In this document: positions 22,101 to 32,585 of the stretch, in pieces | Position numbering within the stretch: the stretch's first letter is position 1 | How the letters are laid out: each line of letters begins with the position of its first letter | Source of the DNA: Litsea cubeba | Lineage: Eukaryota > Streptophyta > Magnoliopsida > Laurales > Lauraceae | DNA: 64,000 nt | Direction: 5' to 3' | NCBI GenBank assembly: GCA_012931725.1 | Contig: CM022946.1 | Location: 44,202,557 to 44,266,556, forward strand | Position numbers and translations under genes: made by a program | Notes under the pieces: generated by a model | What the model saw: the letters and a program-made list of their open reading frames with translations, nothing else | Database searches by the model: none | What the model was told of the DNA's origin: nothing

Positions 22101-23596
22101 AGTCGGAAAAAATCATGGTCTCCCTAAAGGCGCGGACCGTATAAAAAATCCCGGCTTCCTTCAAAACGGCGCCACCAATCAGCAGGACGCGATCAGTCCA
22201 CGACTTCCACTCGGAGTCAGCACTGAAACGGCCACGAAGTCGAAAAGGCTTCACCCAATTACTGTCGTCACCGCTGAAAATGCCAAGGCCCACCGGTCTC
22301 AAATCGACCGACGGATAATCAGAGCCCTGGTAACCGCCGGCTGGCATCAACAGGTCCATGTCAGTAGGCGATTTCTCCGCATATCTAGGAGAACCGCCAA
22401 CAATAACCCCGGTCTTGATTACATTTGTCCTTCTCACCCAGCTTGGAGGATCTTCCCTCTTAGAGCACGTGGGGACAAGGCTCATGATCGAGACGGTGCG
22501 ATCAAACGTCGACCGGGTCTTCTTCTCACCATCTGCTGTGAAAGAGAACTGAAAACATCTCCTCTGGTATGTCATGTCATCAGGGACGACATCACCAAAG
22601 AAAAAGGTAGGCTTGGGTAAAACACTCTGATCTTCCATTACCCATGGATGACTGCTTACCATGATCTTATAAAAATCCTTTCCCTTGAGAGCGATCAGTT
22701 GCTGCCTCATCTCATCTTTGTTGAGGGAGTCGTACTCTTCCAGATTTCTCTCAACATACTGGACCTTCTCTCAGGCCTACTGAACAGCCGGATTAGAAGA
22801 TCTAGCAGATCGACGAGGTACGCTTGTAGCAGGCTCTTTACCCTTGTTTGTTCTGAAGGAACCACCTGCAAAGGTTGGAAAAGAAAAAGATCAAACATCA
22901 AAATGATAGAATTTTGCTAAAAGAAAATCTGGCAAAATTTTGACATGATGCCGGGGCAATTCCGAAGAAAAGGAACTATCCCGAAAGAAATAGAAAGCTT
23001 GAAGATGGGCTCAACACTGCTGTGAGCTCCGAAACTCCAAACTTTTGAAACCTCAAAGTCTCCGCAAAATCAGGAAGGGCTCAACATCGCTGCAAGCTCC
23101 AAATTCCCAAATTTGCAAAAACTTTCAGGTATGCTATCACATCATGCTACAAATTCAATTTACAATAGAATGCATGCATGAACATCTAGGTTTGCCAAAA
23201 AAAAAGGGGCATTATCATGATGAGCAAAAAAAAAAAAAAAAAAAAGAAACTGTCTCAAAAAAAGGGAGAAATAAAAGAAGAAAAAGAAGAAGAAAAAGAA
23301 AACTTTCTCAAATAAAAAAAAGAAAGCATCAGCAAAAAAAAGGGGGAGAAAAAGGGGCTGGCCCACAGGCCACGTGTCCGTACAGCCAGATCCGTACGTA
23401 TTTGTCCGTACGGACCACAAAAAAAAACACGCAAAAAAAAAGAGAAGAAAGCATAAAAAAAACGTGTAAAAAAAAAAAGAGCAAACACGTGGAAAAGAAA
23501 AGAAAAAGAAAAGAAAAGAAAGAAACAAAAAAAGAAGAAAGAACTTATATTCCTACAATGGGGTTTTCTTGAAAAAGGGAACTTACTTGAAGCCAT
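19102..23596 (-). pseudogene. Antisense five-exon gene with plant mobile domain (PMD), inside copy B
   Basis: Runs opposite to pol. Predicted exons: 23596-23587 (ATGGCTTCAA, then GTAAGT), 22865-20370, 20274-20164, 20102-19992 and 19916-19102. The introns (about 721, 95, 61 and 75 bp) all have GT..AG ends; the three 3' introns are phase 1, as is the first. The frame is continuous across all joins. Exon 2 encodes the PMD fold: RAFRETMIFSDLAFMAMLES, NGEIGLSLKELSAITGLPIL and YLTYWLGEVVF, known from MAIN-like proteins and from some retrotransposons. A Ser/Lys/Arg-rich segment (KKRVHRSKRKRSHHRSK) suggests nuclear targeting. Exon 5 is a helical tail. Five in-frame stops (22779, 22773, 20946, 20784 and 19230, upper coordinates) but no frameshift are seen. 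Function is unknown. Confidence 0.82.
23200..23540. repeat. Purine-rich strand-asymmetric tract
   Basis: The plus strand is almost wholly A and G here (poly-A, AAAGAAGAAG-like), interrupted at about 23370-23420 by a short mixed block with gtccgtac repeats. It lies in intron 1 of the antisense gene, so in that transcript it is a long pyrimidine tract. Confidence 0.7.
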
Positions 23597-23718
23597 TGAT
23601 GGAGAAGAAGAAGAAAAGTCTTGAAGATCTTGAAGAAGAAGAACTTTTGGTCTTGAAGCCCTCTTGTGATTATTGCAAAGGAAAGCAATAAGAGCAGGAG
23701 ATCCAACCTCCTCCTTGC

Positions 23719-23725
23719 TTTTATA
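23719..23725 (-). promoter_or_regulatory. TATA box of the antisense PMD gene
   Basis: On the minus strand TATAAAA in tcttctataaaagcaagg lies about 125 bp before the ATG at 23596. That leaves room for a 5' UTR of about 95 nt. It is independent of the LTR promoters. Confidence 0.6.
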
Positions 23726-23799
23726 GAAGAGAGCAAACCAAAGAAGGAGAGAAGAAAGAGGTAAGTGTTACTAATTAGTAACCTTACCAAAAGAAAGAA

Positions 23800-24030
23800 A
23801 TTAGAAAGATTCTTTCCCAAAAGAAAGATATCTTGAGGGTTTCTCTCCCAAAAAGAAATCAATGAGAGATTTTCTCCCAAAAGATAGGAGATTTGAGATA
23901 TTCTCTCCCAAAGGAAGATATCTTGAGATATTCTCTCCCAAAATAAAGGGAACATGAGAGATTCTTTCCAAATAAAGATATTCTTAGATATTCTCTATCC
24001 AAAGGAGATATTTTTGGATATTCTTTACAA
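23800..24030. repeat. Minisatellite, about eight degenerate units of 28-34 bp
   Basis: Repeats of a motif like gagatattctctcccaaag with aaagatatctt spacers. It lies upstream of the antisense promoter. Confidence 0.75.
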
Positions 24031-24289
24031 AAATGACACCATATGAGATCTAAGCCATTTTAAAAGCTTAAGGTCCCATGTATATATGAGCCAGGTTTGA
24101 CCACCTAGGCACTTTTAAAAAAAAATTTTGGGCTTTTAGTCAAAGAGAAATCCCTCTTACCAAGAGCATACAAAAATGGTTCCATGCCTCTTTTGAGTTG
24201 ATTGAACTATACAAAAGAGAATTCCAAGCCCTATGAGCTTCCAAAAATCAAACCATCCAGCCCCATCTACCAAATTGAGCCAAAATCTT

Positions 24290-24560
24290 GAAATTGACAT
24301 TCCACAAAATTCCAAACCAAATCCTGGTCCCCTAACTTGCCACCTACAGCTTGTTAGGTCACAAGATCAAAACCAAAAATCAAAACCTGATCCCCTAACT
24401 TGCCACATACAGCTTGTTAGGTTACAAGGTCAAAACCAAAATTGACCCCCCAACATTCCACATACAACTTGTTGGGTCACATGGTCAAAACCAAACCCGA
24501 CCCCCTAACCTGCCACATACAGCCTGTTAGGTCACAAGGTCAAAACCCAAATCCACATCC
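24290..24560. repeat. Tandem repeat, four units of about 62 bp
   Basis: Units share cccctaacttgccacatac, cagcttgttaggtcacaa and ggtcaaaacc. It is followed by about 200 bp of unassigned sequence up to the polypurine tract. Confidence 0.85.
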
Positions 24561-24758
24561 CTGATATATCTTCAAAACTTTGCCTCGAGATGGTACGTGA
24601 TCCCTTTCACTACCATAAACTCCCCTGGAAGCTCAAAAGGCTACAAATACCAAAAGAAAGACTGCTCAAAGACTCTTGGTCAAGTCACAAGCTCTCCTTC
24701 ACAAAATCTCTTCGAGGCACGTCGACTACAAAAGTTAAGCAACTTGTCGCTGCACCTC

Positions 24759-24766
24759 GAGGGGGC
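24759..24766 (+). other. Polypurine tract of copy B
   Basis: cgagggggca immediately before the 3' LTR, separated from it by att. It would prime plus-strand DNA synthesis. Confidence 0.6.
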
Positions 24767-25659
24767 ATTTATTGACACCAAAAATGTCACTTTGCTTCTT
24801 CAAGATCCAAAAAACTGCATGAAGTTACAACCTACCATAAATAAGCAATGCTACTTCCAAAAAATCAAATCTTGTCAGAATCAAACAAAAACTGCAAGAT
24901 CCTTCAAGACAGCCAAAAGAGGAGTACACAAGAAGTTTCAGGCCATTTCGAAATCATTTGGCCTAACTTTGCTTCTCCGGCAGCTGAAAAGGAGCTGCCG
25001 ATGGCGAAAGCATCGGAGACACCAAATCTTCGATCAGAGCCGATGGATGGTCTCAAAATACAACCAAACGGCTCCACGTCAAGTTTCGAATCAAACTGAC
25101 AACTTTGACCCTACATCAACCCTCGAACAGCTAAATTAAGCCACTCTGCAGCGAGAACCTTCGAGGCCATCACTCATCAGATAGAGCACATGGACGGCTT
25201 CAAAATGCTTACAAAGGGCTACACGTCAAATTTCAGGTCATTTCGACAACATTTGACCAGACTTTGACGCTCGAAAGCCAAATAAGGCCTCTCGGCGGCG
25301 AAGCTCCCTAGGACCATGGTTTTCAAGACAGAGCCTGTGGATTATCTTAAAATGACTCCAATAGGTTCCCTGTCAAATTTCAAGTCAATCGCACATCGGT
25401 TGATCGCACATCAAGCCGCGACATCTTCATCGCGACAAAAACAAGTCTACTGGTGATAGAACCCCAAATTGCTTCAAAACTCAAACAAAAGCCTATGGTT
25501 GGTCTTATTTATTGCTCAGCAGGCTTCAGCCCAAATTTCAGGTCATTCCGACATCGTTTGACCAAGTTTCAGCTTCTGACAGAAAATCGGCAAATCTACG
25601 CGACAAAGTCTTCGGCTTTCTCGGAAAATTGGAAACTTTGCAAACCAAAATGCAAGGAT

Positions 25660-25822
25660 TATCATCAGGTTTTCTACAGGGAAATCAGGCCAATAAATGA
25701 TCAAAAATGTCAAGGATCATCAGGTTTTCTACAGGGAAATCAGGCCAATAAATGATCAAAAATGTCAAGGATCATCGGTTTTCTACAGGGAAATCAGGCC
25801 AATAAATGATCAAAAATGTCAA
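25660..25822. repeat. 55-bp unit present three times in the 3' LTR
   Basis: The unit containing aggttttctacagggaaatc and aataaatgatcaaaaatgtc occurs three times in a row. The solo LTR (12090-12145) and the LTR at 63060 (near 63950) have one. Confidence 0.9.
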
Positions 25823-26601
25823 GGAAAATTACAGAAGAAAAAAGAATCGAAAAATAGCAAAAACGGACGCAAAATGGGACAAAAGGGGGGAAAAAACCCC
25901 TGCGACCCTGGCCCAGGGTCGCCGGTGACCCTGGAGCCTGGGATCACCGGGAGGGCTCTGGAAACCCCGTTTTTCGCCGTTTTTTCACAATTCGAAGCAT
26001 CCGACCTCTGGTATTTTTTAAAATTCATACTTTTGAGACACCAAATCCTCTAACATCCATCAAAATCACGGGCCAATCATCAAGAGTATCGAAATTAACA
26101 TTGATCGCCAACCGATCAACCAAAAAAGTGTGCTTTCTACCCGACCGATCGAGAAATCGACAGGACAAATGGCACTGACCCGCTATTGGCACTGAAGTTA
26201 CGTGGTCATCCGATGTCGATCTACATGAATATCCATCATTGATCATCACCAGAAGAATCCCAAAAGACGCGGCACGGCCCGCGACTCTTCAACTGTTCGG
26301 CGACCACTTAATGCGATTAATTGACTAGCTTTATTATAGTCATTAATCCATTTCTTTGGACGGCCCAATCAGAAGCAAGCATCTGGGAGTTACAAGTCAA
26401 TTAATTCATGGCATTCAACCCATGAAACTCCTCCCATCATGGGGATTAAAGGCGATTAAATGCCCTTAATCTCCTCCGGCCAATCAGAAGCCAAGAAAAA
26501 GGAGTTACAAAATAAAGGAATTAAATCCTGTAACTCCTCCCATTATGCGGCTTAATGACAATAAAAGCCCATAAACCCTCCTAAATGGCTACCAAAAAGC
26601 C

Positions 26602-26609
26602 TATAAATA
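26602..26609 (+). promoter_or_regulatory. TATA box of the 3' LTR
   Basis: TATAAATA at the same LTR position as in the solo LTR. Confidence 0.7.
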
Positions 26610-27430
26610 GGAGAGCACTCCAAGAAGAAAGGAGAGCATAGAAAAGAGCACAACAGACTGCAGAAAATTCGGAAACTCAGACAGAAAAAGGCATCATAAA
26701 TCTAAGAGAAAGAAAGAGAGAAAACTCTGCAGAAGTTCTACACCGACCACCGCTACAAGGTGACAAAAGTCCCTTGGGGGGTACCCCCCCCCCCCCCCCC
26801 GACAAGGTCCTTGCCTTCTCCTTCTGCCTCCAATGGCTTAGACGTGGCTTTTCAGCCCGTCTACTTAGTTTTTTATTGGACATAGGACCTCCTTTTGGTC
26901 TTTGTCCTCTAAAAACCTGAGGTTATAGCCAAGCCAAGCGAATCAATAGCATCCTCTGTTCTCATCTGCATGGATGATGGCGAAGTCCACATATGGCTTG
27001 CGACCGTCAATCTGAACGGGTCCCCCAAATCTCCTGAGAAGTTAGATCCTCCTTTTCTTGCTTTTCATTGTAGTTTGTATTTTTCTAAAAGAGACAAAAA
27101 TCACAACTCTTGTCTTTCATTAATGATAAGAATTGTAAATCGGCTATAAACGCCAAAATCGGCTATAAATGCCAAAAAAATCGCTTTTTACGCAAATCAA
27201 GAAAAATGTCTCTCTTCTTAAATATATGTGCAATGGAAAACTTGAAAGAAGTTAATTTCCTTTTTACTTGCGAAGGTCGATCTCCGGATCACCACTTGTA
27301 ATTCCAAGTAAAATAGAAAATCTGGCACACCCGCACAAAAAAATGTTGATGCACGCCTCTGCCCCCCGGTTACGAAAGGGTCGGACCCAAATGGACTCCC
27401 ACGTCCGCCGACACCTGTAGAACCGGGCAG

Positions 27431-28378
27431 TCTAACTTTATCATTAGAGAATCCTCGGTCGAACCATCCGATCGAACTCTCATGGTGAATTTCTATGATT
27501 CAGGGAAAGAGATTTGATACGAAAGCAAAGGAAGGTCGACCTCGCCATCGACAAGTCGAGCTGACCTCCTATCCTGGGTTTATTCAAAACCAGAGCTGAC
27601 ACCACCCTTTTCCGATCTCCAAGGCCAAGGTTGTATTTCCTTTCCTTCACAATATTCAAGGAGATGGTATGTACTGATGTGATGATAGTTGATGCACTAA
27701 TGGGCGGAGCGCGAGGGCATTGGGGGGTTGTCTTTGTTTTATGGCCCACTCAGATGGATCGTTAGGTAGGCCCCAATAGTTGTTTAGGCACGCAGTGCTC
27801 ATCTTATCGTGAGCACTGGTGCATGACAACTCATTAGCAATGATTTCATATTTGCAAACAGAGGAACTGCTCCCAGTAGCATTTAATTCCTTTATAGAAC
27901 TTCATGTCCCTCTCCTTCTCTCAAATTAAATGGACCCATCCCTTACCAAATTTCACTTTAAACAACAGTGAAGCCCACACTTATTTAATGATAAATCAGA
28001 CAGTAGGCCCAACACTTATTTAAGTGAAGTTTGGGGCATCCCACTGATAACTTGAAACTCTGATGTGTTTAGTTATTAACAAGAGATCCGGACTCTATTA
28101 GGATATTTTTATTTTCATGATTTACCATTTCAACACATAGAATTTTGAAACCAAGCTGCTGAGCAAAATCCAGTTTGTAATTCCAAAAGATTAAGATCCT
28201 AAAGTGACCAAATGCATCCACATTTCTCCACCTTAAGTCAAAATCAAGCAAAGCACTAAAAAAATCAAAGAAATCAAAATCACCAACACATTAAAAAAGG
28301 AAAGACAAAGATAAGTAAAGAGAAATGCAAACAATTAAAGCACATTCACTTCTATGTTGAGAAATGGAGGGGGGAAGC
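27431..28378. other. Unassigned sequence
   Basis: No gene, repeat or element recognised. Short frames here have no coding character. Confidence 0.4.
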
Positions 28379-30045
28379 TGTTGGAAGTAGGTGGGCCTTG
28401 CGGATAGGTTTCAAAAAATTTTGAACCACTTGGTGCAAGGATCAACTATCCATAAGGCTACAAAACCCAATCCAGGATCCTTGTCCTCAGTCTCATTATA
28501 AAAGATCAGTAAAATACTATCTAGAAGATAGATAAAAGCAACACCATGCATCCATAATCAATCTGCAACATACAAGGAAGTAGATTATACATTTGGAATT
28601 CAGTTGTACTCTAATGAAGAAGTTGATCTCTTTCTTTGATATGGAACTCTTTCACAAATCAAAATAGGATCTCCAATACCTTGTTGCCTTCCACACTATA
28701 ACCCGCTTCAGATCTCTTTTCTCAAGAAGGGTGGGATCTTCAAGAGAAAACAACTAGAAGCTCTAATGGAAACTAGAAGAGAACTAGAAGAGAGAAGAGG
28801 ATAGATGGGCGTGTGCAACACTTGCACTAAGGGGGCTGGGCATGAATTCCAATGTGGAATAAGCATGTGGACGTCCAAGCCCTCTCTCTCCTTATTTATA
28901 GCACTTAAGCCATCTCCTCTTTCTAATTAAAATAGAAGTTTCACTTTCAATATAATTAGTAACTTTCTTCTTTCACTATTACCACCATTAGAAGTCTCAC
29001 TTCCAATAGAAATAACAACTTTCTATTTCCTTTCCTTTTAAGTTCAAAGAGAATTAATAACTTGGGCTAGCGTGGGGACCACTAGGGATTCCATAGAAAG
29101 CTGGCTCCAACTAGGACACCCCGAGCCCACATCTCATGTGCAATCCGGGCCCACAGTTAATTACAAATAACTCCACTATATAAATGCAATTAAACTCCAG
29201 TCTTAGGAATAAATTACAAAGAAGACCCTAAACTTCCCTATGACCACAAGTTGGCCCCTTCATCTTTATCCATGGATCAATTGGATCTGTCCACCAAATT
29301 AGATCCATATATATCTTATTATCTTTGGGACCCAATTAATTATAGTGATCATCGGTACCTATCCAATTAACTCTTAATTCGGATGGGTGTGCACTTACCA
29401 ATGATAAATCCATTAATTGGAACAAGGGGATAATGAGGATAGATTCCATCTTGACCATTGAATGTTCCCACAATTCTACTATCACGTACCCAAGACACCG
29501 AGGTGTTGACCTACAATTGGCCTCACTCATTGGTGACTCAAAGAAAATGAATAAATAGAAACTTGAGTTCATTAATGTCTCAAGATTATGAGCCTATTGC
29601 TGGGGAATTATAAGAGTAGACCTTAAAGTAGACATGTTCATAAGGTGCTTCTCATGGTCCTTCAAAACTCCAATGTACCAGCACTATGATCTAGAATCTT
29701 ACATTCTGATGATCGAGACAAATCATACTATCTCATAGTGATCAAAGTGACTCAACCTTGTCAGATGAGATGCTCAATCTCATAACTGGTTGTGAAGCTG
29801 TCAAGTATAAGATTTGTGACACATGTCCCTCGTATGTGGATCTCATCCATACACATGTGTTACATCTAGTATACTCGTGGACTTCGGTTCATCTCATGAA
29901 CCATCATGTCATTCGTATTGGTTATGTGCAAGAAAGTAATAAAACACTATTCATCTCATGAAAAGAAAACATGATTATATTGATAAATAAAGAAATGCAT
30001 CAATTTATTACATCATCTAATGGATTGAAACCATATAATCTAACA
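28379..30045 (-). repeat. Probable solo LTR of a copia-type element
   Basis: Read on the minus strand it starts TGTTAGATTATATGG and ends CTACTTCCAACA, with a TATAAATA box near 28899-28892 and a ggacgtcca block as in the copia LTRs nearby. Flanks (gaagc left, aacgc right) do not form a clear TSD. No internal genes adjoin it. Confidence 0.5.
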
Positions 30046-30359
30046 AACGCATGCAAGGAAATAGGAAATCTTCAATTTTTAGATAAATGGTAAAAAGAAA
30101 AAAAAGGGAAATGAGAAGTCATTCACATATCATAGGAGTGAGCAGAATGGAGAGGCCTTCTAGCCGCAATTTCTTTCTTCCTCCTCTTCCTTGGGGGCTG
30201 GATTTCCCCGAGCCTTTTAAAAATATTAAACTTAAGGTCCATATTTTTTAAAATATTAAACATGAGGGCCATAGATGGTTAGAATGATCTATGGGGTTAG
30301 GGCATGATGTGCAACCATTTTCCATGAAAAATGGATTTTTCTACTGTTTGGATTGATGA

Positions 30360-30620
30360 CTTCCACTTTGTGTGTGTGGTGGTTGTGGTTGGGGGGTTGA
30401 GGTTTTTATGTGCAGGTGGGAAGTTAATCATAAGCAGGCCAAACAACCCACCAGGCCAGGCAATCCATTGTTTGGAGCAATGATTTCCAGTTCATGTGGG
30501 TGGGTGGGTGGGTGGGTGGGTGTGGGTGCCACACAACCCACCAGGCTAGGCAATCCATTATTTGGATCAATGATTTCCACTTCATGTGGGTGGGTGTGGG
30601 GTGGGCTGTAGTGTGTGAGA
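30360..30620. repeat. Duplicated block with GGGT array (G-quadruplex-prone)
   Basis: Two copies of a unit of about 95 bp (acaacccaccaggc and aggcaatccattatttgga shared) each end in repeated gtggg. The first has six GGGT steps in a row at about 30498-30525. Confidence 0.75.
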
Positions 30621-31188
30621 AGGGCCGTTAATAATAAGCAGGCCATGCAACACCAAAAATTGGCCATACCACATATAAGAACTATGCAAATGATGATACA
30701 TCTTATGTGTATACAACTTTGTTAATGTAACAACAGAGAACCACTTTCCTTGCTGTATCACATCAGTTTCTCCTAACCAACAGTTGAATATCAAGCCCTT
30801 GGGTTTCTATTCAAGGCCCTGTAGCTAAATGGAAGCCCAACAACCATGGACATGCCTACACTTATAATACTCCAATTAACCATTGGTCAGTACTAGTTAA
30901 TTAGCTTCTTCTGAAATGTACCCCTTCTCACACTTGCAAGATTTGCATCCCCTCTAGGAGAGGGAATGGATGGAGAACAAGCAAGGCATGGGTTTAGGGT
31001 CCCAATAAGTCTAGTGGAGCTTAGCTTGGATAAGCTTGAGCTATAGTCACGCTTGACGAGCCAAGGTCAAACTCTGCATTTTATTAAGGAAGCCCAAGCT
31101 CGAATCAGAATGAGCCAAGCACAAACTCGAGTTGAAATGGATAAAAAACCCAACAACCACCACCAATTACATGAGCCAAAACATTAAC
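30621..31188. other. Unassigned sequence left of element C
   Basis: No gene seen. It would join directly to 45164 onward before element C inserted (acattaacaagt on the left, ccattaatc on the right). Confidence 0.4.
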
Positions 31189-31193
31189 AAGTT

Positions 31194-32071
31194 TGTAAGT
31201 GCAAAAAATGTAACTCACAAGATTAAGGAGTGCCTGATAGGACTTATCCAAAGGGACTGAGGGAGATTTGCTGCTAAGATCCTGCAAGGGGAGAAGCAGA
31301 CAGTCAGAGGACCTTGGCTGTGGGCAGCACAGGGCTCTCCGATGCCTAAGTTAGTGCAGGAACCGAACCAAGGTCGAAGAAGAAGAGAGACAGGTAACGG
31401 CTCTAGAGGGAATGTGTATGCATACCTTCGTATTGGAATGTCCTCTTATTTATAAAAGATTTTACCTGATATCTTGGAGTGGGCCCATTGATTTGACAGG
31501 AAAGGTCTCATCAGCCTACTAAGTAATAAATGAGGATCCATCATAGCCCACAGTGCATTTATTGTCAGTCCGATCAGCCCACATGCATTAAATGCAGGTC
31601 ATGTTGGGCCTGATCCTGTCCCAACTTATTGGCAGGTTGAGGTCCCATCAGATCCATCCTTGGGTTTTGCCCTGATATAGCTATAGCCGCTGGATGCCGC
31701 CTTGTCAGTGATCTGGTAAAGATTATGGACGGCTGGGATGGCCCATCTGTCTCATTTGTGCATGCCCGTACTTAGCCACGTGTCTGATGACGTAGCAGAA
31801 GTAGGGAAGTAGCCACAGTATTTGTCTCGACTGGCAGCCTGATGCCCTTGACTGGGACGCTTGGCCGAGGTCAAGGTGCAAAGCCAAGGTCAGAGTGCAA
31901 AGCCGAGGTCAGAGTGCGTAGCCGAGGTCAGGGTTACTGAAGTAATCCCGGTCTCGGCGAGTGTTCTGATGCTATTGCCGAAATGCGCTTGTATGGTTCT
32001 TAGGCACGATTAACTGGCAGCTTATCGCCGAAGTTAACGTAATCTCAGTACCTCGAAAATTACCCCACACA
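31194..32071 (-). repeat. 3' LTR of element C
   Basis: 878 bp, matching 44300-45158. On the minus strand TATAAATA is at 31454-31447. The polypurine tract aaggggcaat lies just outside, at about 32082-32072. Confidence 0.9.
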
Positions 32072-32346
32072 ATTGCCCCTTAGCTTCTGACTTCTCAGGG
32101 TCTCTAGCCTTTTGAGGTCGGAAGCTATAGAGAGAGAACCTGCTGGGAGACGCTTGATCATTATTTCGTGTCATTCCGACTCCTCGAGGTAATTAATACC
32201 GCGCCTCAATTATCATGAAGAACGGGCTGGCAGTGACATGCGTCGTTGCCTGACTTATTGTGCTATCAAGCTGATAGGACAGGCGCGATTTGCGATGCGA
32301 CTCTTTCGAATTTCTAAATGGCGCCCAAGGATGGCCCCCTTTCTCT

Positions 32347-32354
32347 TATAAATA
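32347..32354 (+). promoter_or_regulatory. TATA box of the antisense gene in element C
   Basis: TATAAATA in tctcttataaataggggc, 227 bp before the original ATG at 32581 and about 275 bp inside the 3' LTR edge. A gtaagt donor at about 32493 suggests an intron in the 5' UTR. Confidence 0.6.
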
Positions 32355-32585
32355 GGGGCGTCCTCCTCGGCCTTATCTTCTCTATTTTTACTCTCAGAAG
32401 CGAGACTTTTCCAGAGGTCTTCAGGCGGGGACGATTGCATAGCGTCGAAGATATCGCGTGCTCAGATCGAACTTCGCTTCAGATCCTTTCATCCGTAAGT
32501 TTCATTCTCAGTCTGTGCTTCTTAGGGTTTTTCCCTTTAGGGTTTCTTCTTACCTTCCTTCTCAATCTCGGGTCATAGAAATGGC

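Larger units (their letters stand above)
8616..27430 (+). mobile_element. Ty3/gypsy Tat-type retrotransposon, copy B
   Basis: Plus-strand order: LTR remnant, primer-binding site, leader, ORF1 remnant, nested solo LTR, gag, truncated linker, archaeal-type RNase H piece, integrase, tandem-repeat spacer, antisense PMD gene, purine-rich tract, 3' LTR. Protease, RT and the first RNase H are deleted. The 3' LTR ends 17 bp short of the family's CCATCA end, so no TSD can be read. The element belongs to the same family as copy A and as the LTR starting at 63060. Confidence 0.88.
24770..27430 (+). repeat. 3' LTR of copy B
   Basis: Aligns along its length with the solo LTR 11195-13772. It starts TATTGACACC (the family start is TGTTGACA) and stops at gggcag, 17 bp before the family end. 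It differs from the solo LTR by a triplicated 55-bp unit at about 25660-25822 and an expanded C run at about 26785-26800. TATA box at 26602-26609. Confidence 0.88.

Noticed and set aside
23045..23572. 175-aa Lys/Glu-rich plus-strand frame
   Set aside because: It is the translation of a purine-only tract in an intron of the antisense gene.
27480..27749. 89-aa minus-strand frame
   Set aside because: No domain, no promoter context and no repeat elsewhere in the window.
30372..30667. Overlapping frames over the GGGT repeats
   Set aside because: Open only because of the repeat; composition is purely repeat-derived.
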